Source: JAEUIG01 sp046349775 (GTDB lineage Bacteria; Planctomycetota; Planctomycetia; Planctomycetales; Planctomycetaceae). From it: 64,000 nucleotides of DNA. Shown in pieces: positions 1 to 8,444 of this stretch (the first letter of the stretch is position 1; every line of letters begins with the position of its first letter). The notes under the pieces were generated by a model. It was not told the DNA's origin and did no database searches. It saw only the letters and a list, made by a program, of their open reading frames with translations. Position numbers and translations under genes: made by a program. The stretch is from the NCBI GenBank assembly GCA_046349775.1, contig JAXMBS010000020.1, positions 13,260 to 77,259 on the forward strand, read 5' to 3'.

Positions 1-1
1 G

Positions 2-698
2 TCCCTGAACTCCGCCCTCATCGACCAGATCGTGCGCGACGTGCTGAATCAGCTCGCCGGCGGAGCTGCGCCGATGCGGACGCCTCAGCGACGAGCACTA
101 CCCGCGATGCAGCGGCGGCGGTCGAAATCACGGATCGAGTGATTACGGCCGACTTGCTCGCAGCGCGCTTCCTGACGGAACCACACGAGTCATTATCAGT
201 CCCTGCGCGATCGTCACCTCTGGCGGCTTGGGACCTCGTCCGCGAGCAGGGCATCACGATTCAACGCGCCGACGCAAAACCAGCGGCGAACGGAAATGCG
301 CAAGTCGCCTCCCACGAAGTCCGCGACAGCACTCCTGCTGCTGCTCCTCGTCGTTCGCAGTACGCCGGCCGTCGATCGGCTCTACGAAGACTTGAAGGCG
401 ACCTGCCGCCGCGAATTGCTCGGCTGCCCCGACGACGCCGCAAAACTGGCGATCAGTGCAGTCGCTCGCGGGGAAGCGAATAGCGTGATCATTCTGGCGG
501 CACAGACACACCGCGCGGCCTGTCCTGCCAATCGCCACGACGCCGCCAAGGCCGTTGCAGTTCGGAATGCAGCAGCGGATGTGGCAAGTCGGTGGTACGC
601 AAACAATTGCGGGCCAACGTCTGTGCGTCGATCCCACCGAAAAAAGCTGCTCTAAACTCCGAACATTCTACGGGCGATTGACCGCAGGGTGGCCGTAG
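2..698 (+). pseudogene. Frameshifted BMC-locus protein with encapsulation-like N-terminal helix (5' partial)
   Basis: The reading frame is broken at least three times. Frame 2 opens at the window edge with an amphipathic helix (LNSALIDQIVRDVLNQL), the type that targets enzymes into bacterial microcompartments. Frame 1 (about 100-290) carries VITADLLA and, after another slip, AIVTPAAWDLVREQGI, which resembles the start of BMC-associated cobalamin adenosyltransferase-like domains. Frame 2 resumes at about 355-610 with LAISAVARGEANSVIILAA, vaguely like RpiB/LacA sugar isomerases, and a last shift reaches the stop at 696-698. It precedes a shell protein and an aldolase, so a luminal role in deoxysugar breakdown is inferred. 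The exact family is not certain. The true start may lie before the window. Confidence 0.45.
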
Positions 699-763
699 TG
701 CCCACCACAACTAAAAACCGGCAACTCACTTGCGGGCACAGCCCACCCTACAACTCAACGAAC

Positions 764-1045
764 ATGCGTATCTGCGAAGTCATCGGCACGGTCACGCTGT
801 CCCGCTGGTACCCGTCACTCACGGCCGCCCGCTGGCGGTTCGCTGTTCCATCTCCAGTTCGCCAAAGGCGAAGGGCGGCGCGCCCGTCCGTGGCGAACCG
901 CTGATCGTCTACGACGAACTCGAGCGCCGGCGACGGAGCGGCCATCGCAGTGAGCGAAGCGCCGAAGCGTCCGCGCCATTTTACCCCGATCAGGAACTGA
1001 TCGGACGCCCATAACGCGGCGATCCTCGACACGTACGAAATGTAG
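764..1045 (+). CDS. BMC pentameric shell protein, EutN/CcmL family (frameshifted)
   Basis: The start MRICEVIGTVTLSRWYPSL is the classic first strand of EutN/CcmL (BMC-P) proteins, which cap the vertices of icosahedral microcompartments. The frame then slips: GGAPVRGEPLIVYDEL is read in frame 1, and the segments with AIAVSEGAEAS, FYPDQ and NAAILDT need further shifts to reach the TAG at 1043-1045. The total of about 93 residues is normal for the family. It sits between an encapsulated protein and the aldolase gene, as expected in a planctomycete BMC operon. Family assignment is firm; the frame breaks are probably sequence errors. Confidence 0.8.
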
Positions 1046-1155
1046 CGTTCGGTTATCGCTCGTCGGTAATCGAAAGAAGAACTCACAAGCAACGCGACCC
1101 GGACCTGAGGCCGACGTCTTTGCCCCTTGTCCCTCAGCCATAGACCCTAGACCTC

Positions 1156-2020
1156 ATGAACTACCACCCGCTGTTCAACACTGCCGAAGCCAAAGACATC
1201 AAGGACTGGATCTGCGAGATCATCGCCGCGTCTACAACAAGGGCTTCGCTGCCGCCAACGACGGCAATATTTCGTATCGCATCGGCGAGAACGAAGTCCT
1301 CTGTTCGCCCACGATGATCTGCAAGGGCTTCATGAAGCCTGGAAGACGTCTGCATGGTCGACCTCGACGGCAACCAGCTCAAGCCGGTACGAAGAAGCCG
1401 CACCAGCGAAATCCTGCTGCACCTGACGATCATGAAGGAACGGCCGGACGTTCGCGCCGTCGTCCACCGCCATCCGCCGCACGCCACGGCCTTCGCCGTC
1501 ACCCGGCAGGCGATCCCGCAGTGCATCCTGCCCGAGATCGAAGTCTTCATGGCGAAGTCCCCCCTCGCCCCCTACGAGACCCGCATAGAAGTTCGCCGGA
1601 CACCGTCAAGCCGTTCCTCAAGGCCGCAGCCGCGATCATCCTCACGAACCACGGCACGGTCAGCTTCGGCAGCGCTCGAAGAAGCCTACCGGAAGACCGA
1701 GATCCTCGACGCTTACTGCAAGATCCTGATCCTCCGCGCCAGCTTGGCGTGACATACCTGATTGCTGTGCGAACGAGCTGCTGGACCTCAAGAAGAAGCT
1801 CGGTTTCGACGACCTGCGGTTCCACCTCGAGAACTGCGACCTGTGCGGGAACACCGCGTTTCGCGAAGGCTACGCCGAAGTCAAAGCCCCGGTCCCCGCA
1901 CGATGCCTCTGATCCGCCGCCGTCCTTCCCCGGTTACCTGAAGCCGGCTCGCGGGCGCCGATTCCGAGGAAGACGTCCTCGTCCGTGCCATCGTGGACCG
2001 TGTCCTCGCCGCCCTACTAA
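1156..2020 (+). CDS. Class II aldolase (fuculose-phosphate aldolase-like), BMC-encapsulated, frameshifted
   Basis: The protein starts MNYHPLFNTAEAKDIKDWI and continues, across several frame changes, through YNKGFAAANDGNISYRIG, VCMVDLDGNQLKP, the zinc-binding HRHPPHATAFAVT and the later NHGTVSFG. These are the signatures of class II (zinc) sugar-phosphate aldolases that split fuculose-1-P or rhamnulose-1-P into DHAP and lactaldehyde. The C-terminal tail EEDVLVRAIVDRVLAAL is an amphipathic helix joined by a low-complexity linker, as in BMC encapsulation peptides. The likely stop is TAA at 2018-2020, one base out of the frame of the helix. It is followed after about 65 bases by a dehydrogenase gene. 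The lumenal toxic product would be lactaldehyde; that is inferred from family knowledge. Confidence 0.8.
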
Positions 2021-2046
2021 TAATGCAATCGACCTCGATCGCACAT

Positions 2047-2080
2047 ACTACCCACTATCCACTACCAACTACCCACTAAC
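2047..2080 (+). repeat. Low-complexity phrase repeat (ACTACCCACT type)
   Basis: The spacer between the aldolase and dehydrogenase genes consists of degenerate copies of the unit ACTACC(C/A)ACT. The same phrase, reverse-complemented, recurs in the spacer at 15971-15994. Confidence 0.7.
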
Positions 2081-2086
2081 TTCCCC

Positions 2087-3009
2087 ATGAAAGTCTCTAT
2101 CATCGGCGGCGGCGGACTTGTCGGCTCCTGCCGCAGCTGCCCTGCAGTTCGGCAAAATCGTTCGTGAGATCGCACTCGTCGACGTCAACCAGGACCTTGT
2201 CGAAGGCCGTGCCCTCGACCTCTTGCACGGTGCGCGCTGTCGGCCGATCAGAAAATCGTCGCCGGCGGACCGGAACTGTCCAAAGATGCCGACGTGGTTC
2301 GCATCACGGCCGGTCTGCGTCGCAAGCCCGACGAGAGTCGCCTCGATCTGATCAACCGCAACGCGACGCTTTTTCCGCGGCATTCTCGCCGATCTCAAGA
2401 AGCACGGTTACTGCAAGAACGCGATCGTGTTCGTCGTCTCGAACCCGGTCGACGTCCTGATTGCACCGCGATGAAGGAGCTCGACCTCCCGCCGCAACAA
2501 GTCATCGGCCTCGGCACCGTCCTCGACACGACGCGTCTGTGCGCAGCTTGCGTCAGCGCAAGCGCCTGGATGTGCCTCCCAGCCAGACTCAGGTCACGAT
2601 CTACGGCGAGCACGGCGACAGCATGTCCTGATCAGCACGTAGGCCCAGATCGCCGGCCTGCCGCTCGATAAGTATCCTCGGCGTCACCCCGGCCTTGATC
2701 GCCGAAATCGAAAAGAAGACCTGCTCAGCGCCGAAGTCATCAAGAAGAAGGTGGACGGCAAAGCCTGGCGTCTCCATCGCCGACGTCATCCACGACATCG
2801 CCCTCGATCGCCGCCGCATCCAGCCTGTTCCGTCGCTGCAGAACAAGCGTTTACGGGATCCACGACGTTCGTCTCAGCGTGCCGACCATCGTCGGCCGGG
2901 CGGTGCGTTGCAGCATTTGGAAGTCGAACTCTGGCCGAAAGAACTGGCCGCCCTGCAGAAGTCCGGCCACGCGCTGCGGGACACGATCGACAAAGTGCTG
3001 AAGGGATAA
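2087..3009 (+). CDS. NAD-dependent malate/lactate dehydrogenase of the BMC locus (frameshifted)
   Basis: The N-terminus MKVSIIGGGGLVGS is a Rossmann nucleotide-binding loop. Across several frame changes one reads IALVDVNQDLVEGRALDLLH, ITAGLRRKPDESRLDL, VVSNPVDVLI, GLGTVLDTTRL, YGEHGDS (catalytic His) and the end KSGHALRDTIDKVLKG, about 307 residues, normal for the LDH/MDH family. The substrate-specificity position in RRKP is Arg, which in this family favours malate/oxaloacetate over lactate. Such a dehydrogenase regularly accompanies planctomycete microcompartment loci, where it may balance NADH. Physiological substrate is not settled by the sequence. Confidence 0.78.
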
Positions 3010-3033
3010 TCTGACCGAAAGGAATTGACGTCG

Positions 3034-4207
3034 ATGAAATCCCTCGACCGCAAGCTCGCCGCCATCCATGCCGATCCGAATGGATGCCGCGAGTTCATCA
3101 TCGCCGATGCCAAGGACGCCGACATGGCGTTCGGCATCGGCGCGCCGGGCCTCTCCCCCGAACGCCACGACGGCGAAGCCCGCTTCCGCACGCTCGCCGA
3201 GTTCCGCGACCAGATCCGCCAGATCGTCCGCCGTGGCATCGGTCGACATCATGCTCATGTCGGCCAGTACCAATGAAGTGCTGACGCTCGACGAACGCAT
3301 CTTCGACGATTCGCACGTCACCCCCGCCATCCGTGCGAACGACACGACCGACATTCACGTCTTCCAGGCAGCCGTATAGCGCAGGTCGCCTCGCAGCCGT
3401 TCCGCTCCGCCACCATCGACCATGCCCAGTGTGGCCGGATCGAATGCGAACCGGACGAACGGACACACGGGCGCCGACCTCGGCCTCTATTCGATCACGT
3501 TCAACAACGACTGCGAAGTCGATCTCCTCGCGCTCGAAGCCTACAAGGAGTTCCGCGAGGAAGTTGAACGCAAGGGCTTTCGCCACTTCCTCGAGATCTT
3601 CAACCCGAACCTGTCGGGCGCCGTTCCTGACGAACTCTGCCGTTCTTCATCAACGACGTGATCGCCCGCACGCTCGCCGGCGTCACCAGTCGCGGCCGGC
3701 CGATCTTTTTAAAGATTCCCTATCCCGGTCCGAAGCGTCGAAGAACTTGTCGCCTACGATCCGCATCTCGTCGTCGGCATCCTCGGCGGTTCGTCCGGCA
3801 CAACTCGCGACGCGTTCCAGTTGATCCACGACGCGCAGAAACACGGCGCGAAACTGGCCCTCTTCGGTCGCAAGATCAACAACGCTGAGAACCAGCTCGC
3901 GTTCATCGAGTTCCTGCGTCTCATCGTCGACGGCGTCATCGGCCCGGAGGAAGCGGTCCGCGCCTATCATGCCGTCCTCGGACGGCTCAGCCTGACCCCG
4001 CACCGTCCGTTGGATGTGGACCTCCAACTGACGTCCGGCACCCAGAGCTACGGCGGTACGCCGCGCAAGCCAGCGACGGCTAGCGGAGCATCGGCAACAC
4101 CGCCTGCCGCCACAAACGCCGGTCCCGTCAACCTCGCAAAGATGTCCTCAGCCGAGCGCCTCGCCTACCACCGCGAGCGCATCAACCGCTTGTTCGGCAA
4201 TCCCTAG
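3034..4207 (+). CDS. Aldolase-like TIM-barrel protein of the BMC locus (frameshifted)
   Basis: A protein of about 390 residues starting MKSLDRKLAAIHADPNG. Read across about five frame changes, it includes DIMLMSASTNEVLTLDERIF, DLGLYSITFNNDCEVDLLA, FRHFLEIFNPNLSG, IFLKIPYPGP and HLVVGILGGSSGTTRDAFQ, followed by KLALFGRKINNAENQL. The GG-SSGTT and GRKIN motifs resemble the phosphate-binding end of DhnA/LsrF-type class I aldolases, but I do not know a characterised homologue. The C-terminus is an Ala/Pro-rich linker followed by LAYHRERINRLFGNP, possibly another targeting tail. It lies 24 bases after the dehydrogenase and is the last gene of the BMC operon. Confidence 0.65.
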
Positions 4208-4220
4208 AGGTCGAGCGGTT

Positions 4221-4245
4221 ACTAGCCCGAAGCGCTAGCGAGGGA
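4221..4245 (+). repeat. Intergenic palindromic repeat
   Basis: The text CTAGCCCGAAGCGCTAGCG followed by AGGGA forms a short imperfect palindrome just after the BMC operon. From memory similar units are frequent in planctomycete spacers; the copy number could not be checked here. Confidence 0.4.
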
Positions 4246-4265
4246 GTCAGGGTCCAGAGAGTCCC

Positions 4266-4347
4266 AAGCGTCCATAACGGAGTGATTGGTTTCTGACGCA
4301 GATTCGAGTGCCGCCAAAACAACGGGCGGCCTCATCCAATCACGCTT
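4266..4347. terminator. Bidirectional hairpin between convergent genes
   Basis: GTGATTGG (4282-4289) pairs perfectly with CCAATCAC (4336-4343), and AAGCG (4266-4270) with CGCTT (4343-4347), around a loop that holds GCCGCC/GGGCGGC. The hairpin separates a plus-strand gene ending at 4207 and a minus-strand gene ending at 4363. It has no U tract. Confidence 0.35.
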
Positions 4348-4362
4348 GAGTTCCGCGCCGGC

Positions 4363-4878
4363 TCACCTGCCGAAGATCTCCCGCAGCTTTGCCTGCCGGA
4401 ACTGAAAGATCCGCTCTACGTCCGGCTGCACGAACAAGCGGTTCACCAGCCGGCCTCCGGGGACGCGGTAATCGACCGTATCGCTCACGAGCGTGCCGCC
4501 ATCGACGGCTTCAAAGTCGTGGATATGCCTCCAGAAGCGATACGGACCCCGCACCTGCTCGTCGACGAACAAATTGGGCGGGTCCCAGACGGAGATCAAG
4601 GATCGCCACCGCATCGGCAGCCCGCGAATTCGCAAGCGATAGTCGATGAGCGCGCCGACTCGCATGGCGATCGGGCGCGGCGAAACGATATGAAACCGGA
4701 TCCACGCCGGCGTCAGGATTTCCAGGTTGCCGGCATCTGAGAAGAATGCGAAGACTTCATCGAGTTTTGCGGGGACCAGCAACCGGGATTCCAGTCGAAA
4801 CTGCCCCCGCTCGTGAGGGTGCGGCCCGATCGTGACACCACCGGTGGCCTGTTCGTTGGCGGCAATCTGTGCGGACAT
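4363..4878 (-). CDS. SRPBCC/START-fold ligand-binding protein
   Basis: A 171-residue protein of the polyketide-cyclase/SRPBCC type. Residues about 30-165 show the usual course: RLLVPAKLDEVFAFFSDAGN, LTPAWIRFHIVSP, MRVGALIDYRLRIRGLPMRW, then RGPYRFWRHIHDFEAVDGGT and a C-terminal helix LFVQPDVERIFQFRQAKLRE. Such proteins bind a hydrophobic ligand in a helix-grip cavity; many in this subgroup are called CoxG-like or cell-division-inhibitor-like without evidence of function. It stands alone, convergent with the BMC operon. The ligand cannot be inferred. Confidence 0.8.
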   Translation of the reverse strand: MSAQIAANEQATGGVTIGPHPHERGQFRLESRLLVPAKLDEVFAFFSDAGNLEILTPAWIRFHIVSPRPIAMRVGALIDYRLRIRGLPMRWRSLISVWDPPNLFVDEQVRGPYRFWRHIHDFEAVDGGTLVSDTVDYRVPGGRLVNRLFVQPDVERIFQFRQAKLREIFGR

Positions 4879-5150
4879 GCGTTTCCCCTATTCCCCAGCA
4901 CCGCAGCCAGGAGCGGGAATTAACACGCCCGGCCGGGAATCTCGTCGGCGGGGTCCGTTGCAATGCCTTCCGTCGCGCCTATGATGAACAGGAGAAACGC
5001 ATGCCATGACTGGGCGGCGCGGGGAACCGCCGGCCCTGTCCCCCGCTGCCTGCGGACGCCGCCGCGCCGGCGGCATCGCCCACCCGAAGAACACGCCGCA
5101 GCGCGGTTTGCGTTCCATTCCTGACCATTCCATTCTGAGGTATTTCGCCT

Positions 5151-6247
5151 GTGAGCGCCAGTCTCGAACAACGGATTCAGGAAGCCCGGAAAAAGCTGGA
5201 CGAGCAGACGGTTCGCATCGTCCAATTACACTTTCACCCGGAACAGGGCGCGCCGTTCTGGCTCGAAAAAGCCAAGACCTACAACTTCAATCCGCTGAAG
5301 GACGTCAAGTGCTTTGACGACCTCAAGAAGTTTCCGCTGTTTGAGGACGACTGGCTCCGCGGCGGTCCGGTGCAGCGGTTCCTGCCGAAGAAGTGGCACA
5401 ACGATCCCAAGTACGTCTTCGAAACCGGCGGCACAACCGGCATCCCGAAGTCGCGGTGCGTCGTGCGGGACCACTGGATCGACTACGAGCTGTTCTCGGA
5501 AACCTTGCCCGACGCGAGTTTCCCCAAGGGGACCAACTGGCTGATGCTCGGCCCCTCCGGGCCGCGCCGACTGCGACTGGCCGTGGAGCACCTGTGCCAG
5601 TTCCGCGGCGGTATCTGCTTCTGCGTCGATCTCGATCCGCGCTGGGTCGTCAAATTGCTGAAGAAAGGAGACGTCCAGGGTGCGAAAGATTACGCCGATC
5701 ACTGCATCGACCAGGCGGTGACGATCCTCGGCGCCGGACACGACATCAGGTGCGCCTTCGCGACGCCGAAACTCCTCGAAGCACTCGCCCTGCGGCTGAT
5801 CGACAACGGATCGGGCATCGAGGAATCCGGAATCAAGGGTATCTTCTGCGGCGGCACCGAGATGACGGCCCAGTGGATGCGGTTCGCCAAGGAGGAACTC
5901 CTCGGCCCCAACGTGCACATCGCCCCGACCTACGGCAATACGCTGATGGGACTGGCCTGCGGCAAGCCGGTGTCGGCAGCCGAGAATTACAAGATCAGCT
6001 ATTACGCGCCGCAGCCGCGGGCCACGATCGAAGTGGTCGACTTCCAGGACTACAACAAAGTCGTCCCGTACGGCAGCACCGGCCGCGTCAAACTGTACAC
6101 ATTGACCGAGGAACTGTTTGTGCCGGGCTTCATGGAGCGCGACGAAGGCGAGCGCGAAAAACCCTACGACACCTACCCCTGGGACGGCATCAGCGGCACG
6201 CGACCTTCCATGAGCTGGCAAAAACGACCACGGTGGGTGCTTATTAG
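5151..6247 (+). CDS. AMP-forming acyl ligase, PaaK/LuxE-like (C-terminal frameshift)
   Basis: A protein of about 365 residues with the adenylate-forming signature FETGGTTGIPKS near residue 90, then FCGGTEMTAQW and APTYGNTLMG, as in phenylacetate-CoA ligases and LuxE-type acyl-protein synthetases. It would activate a carboxylic acid with ATP and pass it to CoA or a protein thiol. GTG is the start codon. The open frame runs to 6254, but the other frame reads TFHELAKTTTVGAY and stops at 6245-6247; this ending is what I expect, so a one-base slip near 6203 is inferred. Its partner aldehyde dehydrogenase lies downstream beyond an inserted GxxExxY gene. Confidence 0.75.
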
Positions 6248-6252
6248 GATTT

Positions 6253-6282
6253 GACGCAAAGCGGCCGAGACGCAAAGACGCG
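6253..6282 (+). repeat. Phrase repeat, left flank of the GxxExxY cassette
   Basis: The text GACGCAAAG, GCGGCCGA, GACGCAAAGACGC is a degenerate copy of the ACAAAGACGCAC phrase found in the left arm of the hairpin at 8352-8387. It lies immediately after the acyl ligase gene and is in inverse orientation to the copy at 6853-6886. Confidence 0.6.
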
Positions 6283-6403
6283 CTGGAGAAGAGGACGGCA
6301 GTTCGCGCATCACGATCCGATCACAGCACCGGGACAGAATTGACAAAGTGAATTGGGTGGGCCGCGTGTTCGCCCATTTGGCGTCCTTCGAGTTTGTGAC
6401 CGC

Positions 6404-6807
6404 ATGTCGGACGATGATTTAAGCCACGAGATCATCGGCGCAGCCATCGAAGTTCACAGAACGCTCGGCCCCGGTTTGCTGGAATCCGTCTACGAAGAGT
6501 CGCTGTATTACGAACTTCAATGTCGCGAAATATTGGTGCTCGACGACAGATTGAAGTGCCAATCGCCTACAAAGGCCGCGTCCTCGATGGACGCTTGCGT
6601 CTCGATCTTCTCGTGGAAGATCGTGGCATCGTGGAATGTAAGTCCACTATCGAAGACCACCCCGTATTTCGAGCTCAGTGTCTGACCCAATTGCGTCTGA
6701 CCGGACTTCGATTGGGCTTAGTCGTGAATTTCGGTCAGTCCACGTTGAAGGACGGTGTCCACCGCGTAATCAACGGCTTTGCGGAATCAGCCCCGACTCA
6801 ACCCTGA
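6404..6807 (+). CDS. GxxExxY family protein (frameshifted)
   Basis: The start MSDDDLSHEIIGAAIEVHRT leads into the name-giving motif GPGLLESVYEESLYYEL (G-LLE-VY). After one frame change near 6535-6550 the protein continues RQIEVPIAYKGRVLDGRLRL and DLLVEDRGIVECKS, an E-x-K nuclease-like core, then LTQLRLTGLRLGLVVNFGQ. Total about 133 residues, normal for the family. GxxExxY proteins are PD-(D/E)XK-like and of unknown function. Here the gene is bracketed by inverted phrase repeats and separates two genes that look like functional partners, so it may have been inserted. Confidence 0.75.
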
Positions 6808-6852
6808 TTTCCTCACGCCTTGCAACCTGCGTGTTTGCACAAATCAGAGTTA

Positions 6853-6886
6853 TCTGTGCGTCTTCGTGACTTCGTGACTCTGTGTC
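6853..6886 (+). repeat. Phrase repeat, right flank of the GxxExxY cassette
   Basis: TCTGTGCGTCTTCGTG followed by ACTTCGTGACTCTGTGTC. Thirty-one of 34 bases match the right arm of the hairpin at 8404-8437. It ends 24 bases before the aldehyde dehydrogenase start. Confidence 0.7.
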
Positions 6887-6909
6887 AACACTTATCGGAG
6901 TTCTGAATC

Positions 6910-8346
6910 ATGCTTGAAATTCCCGTCGTTCGCTGGGGCCAGCCCTACGAGTCCGTCGAAAAGCAGCCGGTCGTTCACTTTGAGACCGGCGAAGAACTTG
7001 CCGTCATGCATCAGGCGAATGCCGGCCTGATCAAGCTCGACGGCCGCAAGGCCGGCAAGGCCCGCGACATCCTCCGCCAGTTCTCGATCGAACAACTGTG
7101 CGGCATGTGCGCGAAGGCGGCCGACCTGTATATGGAAGGCACGCTGCCGCTCGGCAGCGGCACGCAGACTCCGCAGGAGTTCTGCCGGATGCAGTCCGCC
7201 ACCACCGGCCTGCCCGAGCACATGTGCGCGTCGAACATGCGGAAGAACGCGTTCGTCCTGCGGCACATGCAGGAAGTCCTCGAAGCGCTCACGCGCGGGC
7301 TGCCGTTTGAAGTTCTGACGCGCGGCTGGGGCATGGAGAGCCGCGGCATCCCCGTCTCCTACCAGGCCCAGACGACGGTCGTCGGCATGGTCCTGCCATC
7401 GAACTCCCCCGGCGTGCACACCCTCTGGATGCCCGTCATTCCCCTGCAGATCGGCCTGGTCCTCAAGCCCGGCCCGCAGGAGCCCTGGACCCCGTATCGG
7501 ATGTACGAGGCCTTTGCCCAGGCCGGCGTCCCGCGCGAAGTCATGTCGATTTACCCCGGCGGTCCGGACTGCGGCGCCGCCGTGCTCGAAACCTGCAACC
7601 GAGCCATGATCTTCGGCGGCACCGCCACCGTCGAACGCTACAAGGGAGACCCGCGCGTCCAGGCGCACGGCCCCGGCTTCTCCAAGATCCTCCTTGGCGA
7701 CGACGTGGTCGACGACTGGGAGAAGCATCTCGATCTGATGTTCGACAGCGTGTACGTCAACAGCGGTCGGTCGTGCATCAGTTGCTCCGGCATCTGGGCC
7801 AGCCGGCACACGGAAAAGATCGCGGACGCTTTGGCGAAGCGGATGGGACCGGTCACTCCCAAGCCCATGACCGACCCGACGGCCGGGCTGGCGGCGTTCA
7901 CGCTCCCCGGCGCCGCCGAGGCGATGCACAACGACATCGAGGAGAAACTCAAGCAGCCGGGCGTGACCGAAGTCACCGCGAAATATCGTGACGGCGCACG
8001 GCTGGTCAAGCAGGAGCGCTGCGACTACCTGCGGCCGACGGTCATTCACGCGAAGTCGCCCGAGCCGGCGCTGGCCAACACCGAGTACATGTTCCCGTTC
8101 GTCTCGGTCGTCGAATGCCCGCAGGCCGAGATGATCAAGAAAATCGGCGCGACGCTCGTTGCCTCGGCAATCACGAAGGACGAAAAGTGGTCGCAGCAGC
8201 TCCTGGATGCGACGAACATCGACCGGCTGAACATCGGGGCGGTGAAGACGCTGGCCCTCAACTGGCTGCAGCCGCACGAGGGGAACATCATCGACTTCCT
8301 GTTCCGCGCCCGTGCCTTCCAGAACAGCCCACCCCCGGCGCACTAA
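6910..8346 (+). CDS. Aldehyde dehydrogenase (acyl-reductase type)
   Basis: A 478-residue NAD(P)-dependent aldehyde dehydrogenase fold. PSNSPGVHTLWMPVIPLQIG is the cofactor-side loop, AMIFGGTATVERY corresponds to the Rossmann segment, and YVNSGRSCISCSG carries the likely nucleophile near Cys289. The C-terminal part has TEYMFPFVSVVECP and LNIGAVKTLALNW. It would oxidise an aldehyde or reduce an activated acyl group. With the AMP-forming ligase just upstream the pair recalls the LuxE-LuxC fatty-acid reductase logic, but a microcompartment-linked aldehyde oxidation is also possible. The start is chosen at the ATG preceded by GGAGTT. Confidence 0.82.
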   Translation: MLEIPVVRWGQPYESVEKQPVVHFETGEELAVMHQANAGLIKLDGRKAGKARDILRQFSIEQLCGMCAKAADLYMEGTLPLGSGTQTPQEFCRMQSATTGLPEHMCASNMRKNAFVLRHMQEVLEALTRGLPFEVLTRGWGMESRGIPVSYQAQTTVVGMVLPSNSPGVHTLWMPVIPLQIGLVLKPGPQEPWTPYRMYEAFAQAGVPREVMSIYPGGPDCGAAVLETCNRAMIFGGTATVERYKGDPRVQAHGPGFSKILLGDDVVDDWEKHLDLMFDSVYVNSGRSCISCSGIWASRHTEKIADALAKRMGPVTPKPMTDPTAGLAAFTLPGAAEAMHNDIEEKLKQPGVTEVTAKYRDGARLVKQERCDYLRPTVIHAKSPEPALANTEYMFPFVSVVECPQAEMIKKIGATLVASAITKDEKWSQQLLDATNIDRLNIGAVKTLALNWLQPHEGNIIDFLFRARAFQNSPPPAH

Positions 8347-8351
8347 ATAGC

Positions 8352-8437
8352 GACACAAAGTCACGAAGTCACAAAGACGCACAGAGAATTATGTATTGAA
8401 ATCTCTGTGCGTCTTCGTGTCTCTGTGACTCTGTGTC
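8352..8437. terminator. Long phrase-repeat hairpin between convergent genes
   Basis: The arm at 8352-8387 (GACACAAAGTCACGAAGTCA onward) is the inverse complement of 8402-8437 in 31 of 36 positions, with a 14-base A/T-rich loop. It lies between genes converging from 8346 and 8445, a place suited to bidirectional termination. The right arm is the same phrase as at 6853-6886. Confidence 0.6.
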
Positions 8438-8444
8438 AAATCCC

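Noticed and set aside
2047..2080. CRISPR-like or telomere-like array
   Set aside because: Units are 7-10 bases, degenerate and without spacers; they are plain low-complexity text.
6892..8382. 496-residue minus-strand open frame
   Set aside because: Antisense of the aldehyde dehydrogenase gene; Arg/Val/Asp-rich with no motif.
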